Source of the DNA: Chlorobiota bacterium
Lineage (GTDB): Bacteria > Bacteroidota > Ignavibacteria > Kapaibacteriales > NICIL-2
Length of the DNA: 17,396 nucleotides
Direction of reading: 5' to 3'
Assembly (NCBI GenBank): GCA_003695605.1
Contig: RFIK01000156.1
Location: 1-17,396, forward strand
Shown here: positions 7,670 to 16,429 of the stretch, piece by piece
How positions within the stretch are numbered: position 1 is the first letter of the stretch
Layout of the letters: each line of letters opens with the position of its first letter
Notes under the pieces: model-generated
What the model saw: only the letters and a program-made list of their open reading frames with translations
Database searches by the model: none
What the model was told of the DNA's origin: nothing
Program-made: the position numbers and the translations under genes

Positions 7670-9916
7670 ATGACACTCCGCATTGCTCTCGCTACAGTGC
7701 TCGTGCTTGCCAGTAGCGTGTTTGCTGCAGCACCCAGTAAACCGCGTGAGTTTTCTGCTACAGGTGCAGACACCGATACACCGGGGCAGTACAAAGCCCT
7801 TCTTTCCTGGCTTCCCAGCGAGTGGGAGCGGGAAACAAGCCGTCCAACGGGTTACTACGTTTACCGTGCCACAGGCGCAACGGAAGACCTCTCGCAGTAC
7901 AGCCGTATCGCGACAGTCCCCGCCGGCTCGCAGGATCCGCAAGTCTACACCTACACGGACCAACCGCTCAACTCCGGGACATACTCGTACTACGTCACCG
8001 CCTACAACAGCGATGGAGAAAGCCTGCGAACGCCCATTCGCGTTGTTACAGTACCTCCGAACACGCCACCGAATTCCTTGATCCGCTTTGTATCCCTGCC
8101 ACCGACGAAAGGGCAAGTCGGTGTTGAGTATCGCTACCAAGCGCGCGCCGAAACACCACTCCAGGGTGTTACGATTCGCTATCAGCTTGTCCGCGGTCCG
8201 GATGGCATGAGCATTGATCAGAGCACAGGGCTCCTCACGTGGACGCCCCAGCGTGCCGGGGAATATCGCGTTGCTGTCAAAGCTACCATCGAGGTGCAGG
8301 GACAAGTGCTCTCGGCGATGCAGGAGTGGACGATTGTTGTCGGACAGGAAGAAGAGCATGACGGTTGTATCCTCGTCGAAGGAATCGTTCGTGATACCAG
8401 TGGCGAGCCTGTCTCGTCAGGTGTTGTGATTGCATACCGTGCGGTAACGCGGCACAACGAAACAGTTTGGGTGCGAGCTGGCAAAGCAGAAGTTGGAGAC
8501 CTTGGAACCTTCCGTATGCGCCTCGGGGCAGGCCAGTACAAGTTCGTAACGGAAGGGCGCAGCTACCGGGCAGTATGGTACGAAAACAGTAGCACTGCCG
8601 ACAGTGCGACTGTCGTGACACTGGAGTGTGGAGCAGACTCGGTCCTCGAACTGGTGTTCATTGTCACACCTCGCGAGGCTGAGCAATTCTTCACTGTCAG
8701 TGGGCGAGTCACATCTCAAGAGTCTGGCAGTGGAGTAGCAGCATGGGTGAAATTTATAGTGGTCATCAATAACCACGACGAGCATGCCGATGATGATTGG
8801 GGCCATGGGCTGACACTTACGGCAGAAACAAATGCCGATGGGTACTACGAAATTCGCCTGTCGAATCGCTATACGTACATCGCGCGGGCAATTCCGCGCA
8901 GTGATGCGTATCTGCCGCTCTACTACGATGGCACCAGCAACATTGCTGAAGCGACTCAGATCACACTGAGCTCCAATCGCGATGGAGTAAACTTTGCATT
9001 GCCAAATCGGCCAGCGTATACCGGAGGGTTCGGCGGACAACTAGTGGACTCAGCCGGTAACGGTGTGGCAGGATGGGCTATTGCTTGCCGTGTTCTGACA
9101 AACAGCAACGAGCGAGGTGACCGCATCCGGAGATTCCGCACTGTCGAGACAGACTCACTAGGCAACTACAGCTTCAGTGGACTTGAACCCGGGGTGTACG
9201 TCGTCCTTGGAATACCGAAGTCGCGGGACCTTGTGCCAGGATTCTGCGTGCTCGGCGATTTTGCAACGCTTCGCTGGCGAAACGCTACCCGCATCGAAGT
9301 TGGCGATGCGATGCTCTCGGTGCAGTACGTGATCAAGCTCCGCCCACGCGCTGGTGTGCGTGGCATTGTGCGGCTCGATGGTTGGATTCGAGGTCGTGGC
9401 GAGCGTATCAAGATTGGCTCGGCTGAGCAGGGTGATGTACCGGTTGCCGGTGCGCTGGTTGCTATTGTCTCAAGTGCAGGGATTGAGGGGTACGCGATTA
9501 CCCAAGATGATGGCTACTATGCGATAGAAGGTCTGGTGCCGCTGACAGGGCAACTTATCGTGGACCATCCCGACTATGAATCTTCCATCAGCCAAGTTAC
9601 GATCGGCAATGGATCAACACAATCCCAAAACGCAACATTGGACCCAGCGTCGGTAAGCACAGTCGAAAGTGACCAGCTCAGCGGCACGACACTCGCACCA
9701 AATCCAGCATCGAACGCGGTCCGCATCGAACTCGGCACGAGTAGAGGACCTGCACGCATCGAGGTGCTCTCCATCCTTGGCACGATCGTTGCGGCTTCTG
9801 AGACAGCCGAATCACACGTTGTGCTTCCCACCGAGGCATTCAGCGCAGGTGTCTATGCAGTGCGGATCACAACGGCAACTGGAATACGCACACTGCCGCT
9901 GGTCATCGTCCGCTAA
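7670..9916 (+). CDS. Secreted multidomain T9SS cargo protein (FnIII, Ig-like, carboxypeptidase-regulatory-like repeats)
   Basis: A 748-residue exported protein. The chosen ATG gives a clean signal peptide (MTLRIALATVLVLASSVFA) with GAGG seven bases upstream. Longer in-frame starts at 7574 and 7655 would put extra residues before it. Domains by eye: fibronectin type III (about 24-130, with GYYVYRATG and GTYSYYVTAYNSDGE); a putative Ig domain (131-225, GLLTWTPQRAGEY); then four carboxypeptidase-regulatory-like modules (about 233-330, 340-450, 453-560, 565-660) with GxYxI/GxYSFSGLxPGxY patterns. A type A T9SS sorting domain closes it (about 672-748, LAPNPASNAVRIEL through AGVYAVRI). The second module holds an acidic/His loop (HDEHADDDWGH, 369-379) that might bind metal. 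No enzyme domain is seen; a surface adhesin or scaffold role is inference. A strong terminator follows the gene. Confidence 0.9.
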   Translation: MTLRIALATVLVLASSVFAAAPSKPREFSATGADTDTPGQYKALLSWLPSEWERETSRPTGYYVYRATGATEDLSQYSRIATVPAGSQDPQVYTYTDQPLNSGTYSYYVTAYNSDGESLRTPIRVVTVPPNTPPNSLIRFVSLPPTKGQVGVEYRYQARAETPLQGVTIRYQLVRGPDGMSIDQSTGLLTWTPQRAGEYRVAVKATIEVQGQVLSAMQEWTIVVGQEEEHDGCILVEGIVRDTSGEPVSSGVVIAYRAVTRHNETVWVRAGKAEVGDLGTFRMRLGAGQYKFVTEGRSYRAVWYENSSTADSATVVTLECGADSVLELVFIVTPREAEQFFTVSGRVTSQESGSGVAAWVKFIVVINNHDEHADDDWGHGLTLTAETNADGYYEIRLSNRYTYIARAIPRSDAYLPLYYDGTSNIAEATQITLSSNRDGVNFALPNRPAYTGGFGGQLVDSAGNGVAGWAIACRVLTNSNERGDRIRRFRTVETDSLGNYSFSGLEPGVYVVLGIPKSRDLVPGFCVLGDFATLRWRNATRIEVGDAMLSVQYVIKLRPRAGVRGIVRLDGWIRGRGERIKIGSAEQGDVPVAGALVAIVSSAGIEGYAITQDDGYYAIEGLVPLTGQLIVDHPDYESSISQVTIGNGSTQSQNATLDPASVSTVESDQLSGTTLAPNPASNAVRIELGTSRGPARIEVLSILGTIVAASETAESHVVLPTEAFSAGVYAVRITTATGIRTLPLVIVR

Positions 9917-9956
9917 TAGGCGTGATAGCAACACGCGTTTCATGGTACCCTCACAC

Positions 9957-9993
9957 GAGCGCCGCGTTGGGAAACGCGGCGCTCTTTGTGTTT
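9957..9993 (+). terminator. Rho-independent terminator of the first T9SS gene
   Basis: A perfect 12-bp inverted repeat, GAGCGCCGCGTT (9957-9968) with AACGCGGCGCTC (9973-9984), closes on a GGGA tetraloop of the GNRA type and is followed by the T-rich run TTTGTGTTT. It lies 40 bases after the T9SS stop. The T tract is only on the plus-strand side, so it serves that gene; the convergent holA would gain a hairpin but no T tail. Confidence 0.85.
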
Positions 9994-10014
9994 ACCGTCG
10001 GTGTATCCCGGCTG

Positions 10015-11100
10015 TTATGTGGTGATCGCCACGAGCGTGTGCTCGAGGACCGTCAGTGTATCGAGTGACGTTGTCTTCAGCTGCACGTCAGCAGTGTGGA
10101 GCGCATCGAGGGCGCGCTCGATCTCTGCCGGTGTGTACTGGTCGAGCGCTGCGATGTACTCTGGAACGAAAAACGGCGAAACTCCAACGGCGCGCCCTAA
10201 TTCGCTATGGTTCGGCGTTGTAGCTCGTAGCTCAGAAAGCCGCCAGAGAATCAGGAAGTAGCGGGTGAGCATCGTCACGATGAGGAGGTCTTGCCGTTCA
10301 GTGCGCACCATGTAGTGCAAGATCAAGAGTGCACGTGCACGGTCCTTCTGCCCAAGCGCCTTCTGCAGTTCGAAGATGTTGTACGTGCGCGAGGCTCCCG
10401 CCACCGCTAAGACGTGCTCCCGTGTGATACGTCGTTGGGGTCCTGCGTAGAGGATCGTCTTGGCGATTTCGTTTGCTAAATCTCGAAGTGATGGTCCAGT
10501 CTGCACAAGTAGGTATTCAGCCGCCTCAAGTGTGCAGTCGTATCCATGCCGCTTGAAGCGTTCGATGATCCATTCAGGTATACGACGTTCGGGCAGACGC
10601 GGCATCTCCAACCATGCGGCATGGCTGAGGAGTGCGTTGTACGGAAACCGCAGCTTCGCAAGCTTTGCCTCAGCTTTCGAACGTTGCTTTGGGTTCGCCA
10701 GCGCAGCCGCAATGCCCTTGAGTTCTTCGCTCACGATGCGACCATCGGTTGCCATTAGAACAAGAACCGTCGCAGTTGATGGGGACGCCACGTACTGCAG
10801 CCACAGTGCGTGTTCGGCGCTGTGCTTTCTGCCAAACGCTGTCCGATCGAAGCGGCGAACGGTGATGAGCCGCTGCGCGCTTGCCATCGGGAATGCCTCC
10901 GCACGGCGGACAATCTGTTCGATAGAGAGTTCCTCACCATCGAGCACTTCGATGTCAACTGGAGCTGTTCCTTCCTCTCGCATACGGTCAGCAATTGCGG
11001 CTGCTGCCTCTTCCACCATGAACTCTTCTTCGCCGAAAAGGAAGATGACGCGCGGTAACTCCGTTGCACGGAGAAGCGCTGACAGTGATTCGATCAGCAT
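10015..11100 (-). CDS. holA: DNA polymerase III delta subunit
   Basis: Delta is the wrench of the clamp loader: it opens the beta sliding clamp during loading at the replication fork. The chosen ATG gives 361 residues, close to the usual 330-350, starting LIESLSALLRATELPRVIFL then FGEEEFMVEEA, the conserved N-terminal pattern that leads into the AAA+ fold. The SAQRLITVRRFDR, TATVLVLMATDGR and LRDLANEIAKTILYAG segments are typical, and the last third is helical with the family's YNIFELQKALGQKD and LTRYFLILWRLSEL pieces. A longer frame to 11217 would overlap the divergent T9SS gene and adds nothing conserved. No clear ribosome-binding site is seen; a TATCTTCG about 40 bases upstream is one base off the TAnnTTTG element. 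Confidence 0.9.
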   Translation of the reverse strand: MLIESLSALLRATELPRVIFLFGEEEFMVEEAAAAIADRMREEGTAPVDIEVLDGEELSIEQIVRRAEAFPMASAQRLITVRRFDRTAFGRKHSAEHALWLQYVASPSTATVLVLMATDGRIVSEELKGIAAALANPKQRSKAEAKLAKLRFPYNALLSHAAWLEMPRLPERRIPEWIIERFKRHGYDCTLEAAEYLLVQTGPSLRDLANEIAKTILYAGPQRRITREHVLAVAGASRTYNIFELQKALGQKDRARALLILHYMVRTERQDLLIVTMLTRYFLILWRLSELRATTPNHSELGRAVGVSPFFVPEYIAALDQYTPAEIERALDALHTADVQLKTTSLDTLTVLEHTLVAITT

Positions 11101-11209
11101 CAGGTGACGGATGTAGTGCGACTGCGTAGCGAAGATAGAAAGAGGTGTTGGCAATTTGCGTCCGGGTTTCGTAAATCGCAACGTTGTCGAATGTGGAGGA
11201 TAGCCGCCA

Positions 11210-14056
11210 ATGGTCATCAGCCCGCTTGTGTCTGCTGTTGTGCTTACACTGGCGCCATCGGATCAGCCTCGCTGGGAGCGCTACATCGAGGCAGCGCGTC
11301 CCTCGGCAATCGAGCGCAGCACCAGCATCCCACCGGTCCTCCTTGCGCAACGGTACTTCGAGACGGATTTCCTCAACGTGAATCTGATCGAGCCGGAGCA
11401 AGATAATTCCCCGATGCAGAACGAATCGAGCATTGCAGTCAATCCGCTCAATCCACGGCAGCTCATTGCATCGGCGGTAGATTATCGCTCGAGCCAGTCC
11501 GCGTGGGTGTATGTATCCAGCGACGGTGGTCGCTCGTGGCAGAACATCCTGCTGGGGAAGCCGAACATCCCGGGATTTACCGCTGGCAACGATCCATCGG
11601 TCGCGTGGGGCCCTGACGGCACTGCATACGTTGTCTACGGCGGATTCAATCGCGCTACGCCCCCAAGCGGAGAAAATGGCGTTTTCCTTGCCCGCTCAAC
11701 CGATGGTGGTCGCACGTGGCAGGCACACATCCCCATCATTCTCCACACCGGCGCGATGACAGCCGATTCCGCTTTCGAGGACAAGTACTACATCACCGTT
11801 GATCACGCGGGGAGCTCCCCCTACCGGGGCAGGCTCTACGTCCCGTGGAAGCGGGTCATTGATCGGGATTCCTCGACGCTGATTGTCGTGACCTGGTCCG
11901 ACGACCGCGGTATGAACTGGCATCCACCTGTTCGCGTCAGCCCTGTTCTTACGGGAACATCGCTGGATACAACGTTTGGCCAGAGCTTCCCGTTAGCGGC
12001 GACCGGCCCGAATGGGGAAGTCTATGTGGTTTGGAATTCCGGCACGCAGCGCGGCATTGGATTTGCTCGCTCGACTGATGGCGGGCGCTCGTGGTCAGAG
12101 CCGCGCATTGTGCACACCTACCAGTGGATGGGCGAGACGAAGTTCACCGGCACACAGTACAACCACACCCTCAAAGGGGGAACGCGTGCAGAAACATACC
12201 CTGTGCTGGTGGTAGATACTGTCGCCGGTTCGCCGCGTCGTGGCTGGCTCTACCTTACCTGGGCTGCCGATCGGGTACCGAACGTGTACTTTTCGCGTTC
12301 AACCGATGGTGGGCGTACGTGGTCACCGCCGAGGATTGTTCACCGTGACACCAGCGGAGATCAGTTCTGGCAGTGGCTTGCACTCGATGGGACCACGGGG
12401 GATCTTGCGCTGATGTGGCTCGACAGTCGCGACGACCCCGATAACCGTTACTCGCGCGTGTACGTTGCCTATTCCACCGATGGCGGCGATACGTGGTGGG
12501 AGCGTCCCGTCAGCGATACTGCGTTCGATATTCGGCGCAACCCCTTCGTCGGTGGAGGTCTTTCGGGGGTGTTTGCCGGTGACTACAACGGCTGTGCCTT
12601 CTTCGATGGCACTATCTACCCCTCGAGCGTTGATATGCGGAATGCCGAGCAGAACATCTTCGACAGCGATGTGTACTCTGCGCCCATCGCAGTGCGAGCG
12701 CCTGCTCCGATCCGGAACTTTCGCGCAACAACAGTCGCCGACGATCCGCGACGGATCGAGCTTTCGTGGCAACCGCCGGTGGCGCGGAGCTTTGGACAAC
12801 CTCTCGATCCGAGCCAGTATCGAATTCTCCTCCTGCGCAACGATACCCTCATCGCGTCACTCCCAGGAGGCACTGCGACGTACACAGACCGAGATCTGCC
12901 GCCCTACACGGTGCATCGCTATACCGCAATCACTGTCGCAGGCAGCGATAGTTCTGCGCCACGCTGGGCAACAGGGTACGCTGGCGGTGCACGCAAGCCC
13001 GCAGCAGCGACGATCCTTCAAGTCTGGAATGCCCGTCAACCGACACTCGACGCGACAGCCCGCATTCAACTGCCAACGCGACGCGCTGATGGATTAACGC
13101 CGCTGGTCAATCTTGCGCGCGTTGCACTGCTGCTCGACGGCAGAGAGCAAACCCTTGCCCCCTTGAGTCCAGGCGATACAGGTTCGATCGTGGACATCCC
13201 CTTCGTTGCACCTGAGCGTGGCTATTGGCGACTGCAAGTCTGCGTCCTCGATGCAGACGGCAATCGGAGCGACACCAGCACTGCGATTGTTGCGTACATC
13301 GGGCCGGTAGAGGCACGCTATGCCGATGCCTTCGACGGTGCGACGATGCGACGGTACCGTGTCGGTGGCGGCTGGGCGTTGACTGATGAGTTTGCGTTTT
13401 CTCCTCCGCATAGCCTGACCGAGTCGCCTGGCCGCATGTATGCGCCAAGCCAGCGGGATACGCTCCTGCTGTTCCCCGTCCGTGTCGAGCGTGATACGCT
13501 GACGATTGCTTTCATGACGGCGGCACTCGTCGAGGAGCGCGACAGTGCCGTAGTCGAAGTCAGTACCGATGGCGTCGTCTGGCAGCGTGCCCTTTCACTG
13601 AATCGGTCACTCTACCCTGAATGGAGCGACGGCATCCGCAGCCCGGCAGATTGGAAGCTGGCCACCGTGCGTGTTCCAGTGCCGTCGGCGCCGACGGACG
13701 TCTTGGTGCGCTTCCGCTTCCGTTCGAACCTCTCCGGTCAAGATGATGGCTGGTTCATCGATGATCTTGTGCTCGATGGTGGCGGTTCGGGGTTGAGCGT
13801 CGAGTCGTCTGCTGCGAGCGTTGTGCTGTATCCGAATCCCTCGAGCGGGATTGTCTTTGTGCAGAATGTGCCCGAGGATGCTACTGTCGAGGTCTTCTCG
13901 CCGGTGGGAGAGCGCGTCGCGTTCCCCAAGGTTGAGCGTGTTGGGTCTACATGCATCCTCGACTTTAGCACGCTCGCACGAGGGGTGTACTCGATTCGTC
14001 TTGTTACGCGCAGCACGGCAGAGGTGCTGCGCTGTGTTCACCTTGGGCAGTGGTAG
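11210..14056 (+). CDS. Secreted T9SS cargo protein with six Asp-box (BNR) repeats
   Basis: A 948-residue exported protein. Six Asp-box motifs, SxDxGxxW, start near residues 103, 163, 230, 288, 364 and 422 (for example SSDGGRSW, STDGGRTW, STDGGDTW), marking a sialidase-like beta-propeller. No FRIP motif is seen, so sialidase activity is not supported. A fibronectin type III domain follows (about 500-600), then a MAM or jelly-roll-like domain (about 704-865, ending DDGWFIDDLVLDG). The type A T9SS sorting domain starts at LYPNPSSG (about 873) and ends CVHLGQW. A stop codon lies nine bases before the ATG and GGAGGA about 15 bases before it, fixing the start. The resulting signal peptide (MVISPLVSAVVLTLA) lacks the usual basic residues, which is odd. 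The last 99 bases recur before nadA. Function is probably surface binding; the ligand is unknown. Confidence 0.88.
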   Translation: MVISPLVSAVVLTLAPSDQPRWERYIEAARPSAIERSTSIPPVLLAQRYFETDFLNVNLIEPEQDNSPMQNESSIAVNPLNPRQLIASAVDYRSSQSAWVYVSSDGGRSWQNILLGKPNIPGFTAGNDPSVAWGPDGTAYVVYGGFNRATPPSGENGVFLARSTDGGRTWQAHIPIILHTGAMTADSAFEDKYYITVDHAGSSPYRGRLYVPWKRVIDRDSSTLIVVTWSDDRGMNWHPPVRVSPVLTGTSLDTTFGQSFPLAATGPNGEVYVVWNSGTQRGIGFARSTDGGRSWSEPRIVHTYQWMGETKFTGTQYNHTLKGGTRAETYPVLVVDTVAGSPRRGWLYLTWAADRVPNVYFSRSTDGGRTWSPPRIVHRDTSGDQFWQWLALDGTTGDLALMWLDSRDDPDNRYSRVYVAYSTDGGDTWWERPVSDTAFDIRRNPFVGGGLSGVFAGDYNGCAFFDGTIYPSSVDMRNAEQNIFDSDVYSAPIAVRAPAPIRNFRATTVADDPRRIELSWQPPVARSFGQPLDPSQYRILLLRNDTLIASLPGGTATYTDRDLPPYTVHRYTAITVAGSDSSAPRWATGYAGGARKPAAATILQVWNARQPTLDATARIQLPTRRADGLTPLVNLARVALLLDGREQTLAPLSPGDTGSIVDIPFVAPERGYWRLQVCVLDADGNRSDTSTAIVAYIGPVEARYADAFDGATMRRYRVGGGWALTDEFAFSPPHSLTESPGRMYAPSQRDTLLLFPVRVERDTLTIAFMTAALVEERDSAVVEVSTDGVVWQRALSLNRSLYPEWSDGIRSPADWKLATVRVPVPSAPTDVLVRFRFRSNLSGQDDGWFIDDLVLDGGGSGLSVESSAASVVLYPNPSSGIVFVQNVPEDATVEVFSPVGERVAFPKVERVGSTCILDFSTLARGVYSIRLVTRSTAEVLRCVHLGQW
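13958..14056 (+). repeat. Direct repeat copy A: 3' end of the Asp-box T9SS gene
   Basis: The last 33 codons of the Asp-box gene, including its TAG stop, recur at 16430-16528. Ungapped alignment gives 82 identical bases out of 99 by my count, with an exact 26-base core (GAGGTGCTGCGC through CACCTTGG). At protein level 23 of 32 residues match, all in the same frame. The two copies flank a 2.4-kb segment that carries the DUF262 gene. Confidence 0.9.
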
Positions 14057-14412
14057 CAGGAGGAGATGTTGCTGCGCTCGCCGGAATGCTTGGTAGTGCG
14101 GCGCAAATCACTGTAATCGAGGAGTTCAAGCCGAACGCGATGATCGTGGAACGTTGCAGCGTGTGCAGACGGAGGAGTGCAGAAAGAGCTGCGTTTATTT
14201 TTGCCTGGGTAGTATCCACCCTGCTTGCACCGTGTGACACTGTTGGCAATCGCAGTACAAACGATGGTGTACGTTCGGCAGTAAGATGAATTAATCGTGA
14301 GGAATCTCTTGTGTGTCTTCTGCAAGCGAGAGATGTACAGCGTCCCCGATGCTGAACCGGCTGTTCGTTCTCCTCTCCATACGCCTACAATTGTAACGAC
14401 GACAGACCCAGC
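14057..14412. other. Gene-poor stretch upstream of the DUF262 gene
   Basis: A 356-base gap with no convincing gene. AGGAGG at 14058-14063 is too close to the ATG at 14066, which would give only 16 codons. An open frame from about 14050 to 14289 gives a Cys- and Arg-containing peptide with no recognisable family. A TATTTTTG (14196-14203) matches TAnnTTTG but lies over 200 bases before the DUF262 gene. A weak hairpin (14304-14312 with 14326-14334) is present. This could be the left end of an inserted cassette or the remains of a gene. Confidence 0.5.
14386..14393 (+). promoter_or_regulatory. Weak promoter candidate for the DUF262 gene
   Basis: TACAATTG is one base off the TAnnTTTG element and also contains a sigma-70-like TACAAT. 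TTCG lies 18 bases upstream, one base off TTTG. Transcription would start near 14400, leaving a leader of about 13 bases with no ribosome-binding site before the ATG at 14413. Confidence 0.25.
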
Positions 14413-16209
14413 ATGGCTACACAGCGATATTCGGTAACGCCGCATCCAATCGAAACCATTTTGACGTGGGTCAAATCGGGAGAGATCGCCATCCCGGAGA
14501 TTCAGCGTCCGTTTGTCTGGGATACAAGCAAGGTTCGTAACCTCCTCGATTCTCTCTACCAGGGCTATCCGGTGGGCTACCTCATTACGTGGCGAAACCC
14601 AACGGTCAAGCTCAAGGATGGCACCTTATCAGCGGGCAAACGCATCTTGATCGACGGGCAGCAGCGGGTCACTGCGCTCATGGCAGCGCTTCTCGGTCGT
14701 GAAGTGCTAACGAAAGACTACGAAACAGTCCGCATCCGGATTGCCTTCCACCCACAAGAAGAGCGCTTCGAAGTCTCCAATCCTGCCATTCGCAAGGATG
14801 TTGCTTGGCTGCCAGACATCGCTGAAGTGTTCGAGCCAACTACAAGTCTTTTCCAGCTCGTCAGCGACTACTGCGCGAAGAATCCGGGAGTGTCGCAGGA
14901 CGCCGTCTTTACCACCATTGAAAAACTCCGCAAGATTATCAACAACCATGTTGGAGTTATCGAGCTTGCCGGGGACCTCGATATCGAGACCGTCACCGAA
15001 ATCTTTATCCGCGTAAACTCGGCTGGCATGGAGCTTTCCCAAGCAGACTTTGCCATGTCCAAAATCGCGGTCAATGAGACCTACGGTGGCAATCTCCTTC
15101 GCAGGGCGATTGACTACTTCTGCCATCTCGCCGTTGCGCCTGAGTTTCTGGAGACCATCGAAAAAAATGACAAAGAATTCGCGTCCTCTGAGTTTTTCCA
15201 CCAGATGCGGTGGCTCAGAGATGTCAACGACGACCTCTACGATCCAACCTACACCGACATGCTGCGTGTGGCATTTACATCGGAGTTCAAGCGCGGCAGG
15301 CTGCAAGACTTGGTGGCGCTGCTATCGGGCCGGAATTTCGAGACCAAGGAGTATGAGGAAGCGATCGCTGAAGAATCCTTCCGCCGTCTCAAAAAGGGCA
15401 TCCTCGCCTTCATCAACCAGACGCACTTTGAGCGGTTCACCATGATTCTCCGCTCGGCCGGCTTCGTAACGAGCGACGTAATTGGTGGTCACAACGCGAT
15501 CAACTTCGCCTATATCCTCTACCTGCGTGGACGAGCCGAAGGGATGCCACCGGCTGATCTTGAACGGCTTGTACGGCGCTGGTACGCCATGTCAGTGTTG
15601 CGCGGGCGTTATACCAGCAGCCCTGATTCGGCCTTCGACTTCGATATCCGTCAAATCGAGGAGCGAGGCCTGGCCAGCTATTGCGAATCGGTCATCGAAA
15701 ATGAACTTCCTGATAGCTTCTGGACTGGGATGCTTCCGCAGCTGATGGATACTTCATCTGCCCAGAGCCCGTACTTCCTCGCGTATCAGGCTGCGCAGGT
15801 GAAGCTCGGCGACAAAGGGTTTCTGTCGCGTGATATTACCGTGCGCGACCTGCTGATGAATCGCAGCGATGTGCATCACGTCTATCCGAAGAACTATTTG
15901 AAGGCGCAGGGCTTTTCCCGCGGGCGGTACAATCAGATCGCCAACTTCGTGCTCGCGCAAAGTGAAATCAATATCGCCATTGGTGACAAGCCGCCGCAGC
16001 GGTACTTCGAAGAGCTCGTCGAGCAATGTAGCGGTGGCAAGAAAAAGTACGGTGGTATCACTGACATGTCAGAACTCAGGGCAAATCTGCGCATGCACTC
16101 TCTGCCCGAATCGTTGCTCGACGGGGAGATCCCGCCATACTACGAATTTTTGGAAAGACGTCGGTCCCTTATGGCACAGAAGATCAAAACGTGGTTTGAA
16201 TCACTGTGA
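14413..16209 (+). CDS. Single-chain GmrSD-type protein (DUF262 + DUF1524)
   Basis: A 598-residue protein with the layout of GmrSD-like type IV restriction enzymes, which recognise and cut modified phage DNA. The DUF262 (GmrS-type) part shows IPEIQRPFVWD (27-37), YPVGYLI (52-58), the nucleotide-handling IDGQQRVTAL (80-89) and FIRVNSAGMELSQADFAMSK (198-217). The C-terminal DUF1524 part shows an HNH-like nuclease signature: DVHHVYPKNYL with His488 and His489, then YNQIANFVLAQSEIN with Asn507, Asn511 and Asn520, then IGDKPPQRYF. All key residues look intact, so it is probably active. No methylase, phosphorothioation or BREX gene lies nearby, so it would act alone. It sits between imperfect direct repeats and gene-free flanks, which suggests transfer. 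The modification recognised cannot be told from sequence. No clear ribosome-binding site is visible. Confidence 0.88.
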   Translation: MATQRYSVTPHPIETILTWVKSGEIAIPEIQRPFVWDTSKVRNLLDSLYQGYPVGYLITWRNPTVKLKDGTLSAGKRILIDGQQRVTALMAALLGREVLTKDYETVRIRIAFHPQEERFEVSNPAIRKDVAWLPDIAEVFEPTTSLFQLVSDYCAKNPGVSQDAVFTTIEKLRKIINNHVGVIELAGDLDIETVTEIFIRVNSAGMELSQADFAMSKIAVNETYGGNLLRRAIDYFCHLAVAPEFLETIEKNDKEFASSEFFHQMRWLRDVNDDLYDPTYTDMLRVAFTSEFKRGRLQDLVALLSGRNFETKEYEEAIAEESFRRLKKGILAFINQTHFERFTMILRSAGFVTSDVIGGHNAINFAYILYLRGRAEGMPPADLERLVRRWYAMSVLRGRYTSSPDSAFDFDIRQIEERGLASYCESVIENELPDSFWTGMLPQLMDTSSAQSPYFLAYQAAQVKLGDKGFLSRDITVRDLLMNRSDVHHVYPKNYLKAQGFSRGRYNQIANFVLAQSEINIAIGDKPPQRYFEELVEQCSGGKKKYGGITDMSELRANLRMHSLPESLLDGEIPPYYEFLERRRSLMAQKIKTWFESL

Positions 16210-16429
16210 TGAGTACACGAAAGCCCCTTCCACACGGAATATCCTGTTGCAGTGAACGGCATGCTGCCGCACATCCACCGCAAACCCATATCAACCCTGG
16301 CAACTCCGGTTATGGGAAGACGCGCAATGCCTGAACTTGAGAATCCTAACCGCACGTCACTTAGCAGTCAGGTAAGCACCACTACTCGACTCGCACCGCC
16401 AACGCGCGATACCCAGCACCACACGCTTG
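16210..16429. other. Gene-free stretch after the DUF262 gene
   Basis: Together with the following relic this makes 321 bases without an intact gene. I see no terminator, RNA gene or conserved reading frame. A short frame at 16252-16434 gives a low-complexity Thr/Pro/Arg-rich peptide that matches nothing I know. The bases just before the repeat copy do not resemble the upstream part of the T9SS sorting domain, so homology starts sharply near 16430. Confidence 0.55.

Noticed and set aside
7571..8359. Minus-strand open frame opposite the first T9SS gene
   Set aside because: It overlaps the signal peptide and FnIII coding region and shows no conserved features.
14050..14289. Open frame of 79 codons after the Asp-box gene, with Cys pair and a hydrophobic stretch
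   Set aside because: It starts inside the preceding gene without a clear ribosome-binding site, resembles no family I know, and the opposite strand is equally open, so coding is not supported.
14413..16209. Possible BREX/BrxU or phosphorothioate (SspE-like) system
   Set aside because: DUF262/DUF1524 proteins occur in those contexts, but no partner genes are present in the window.
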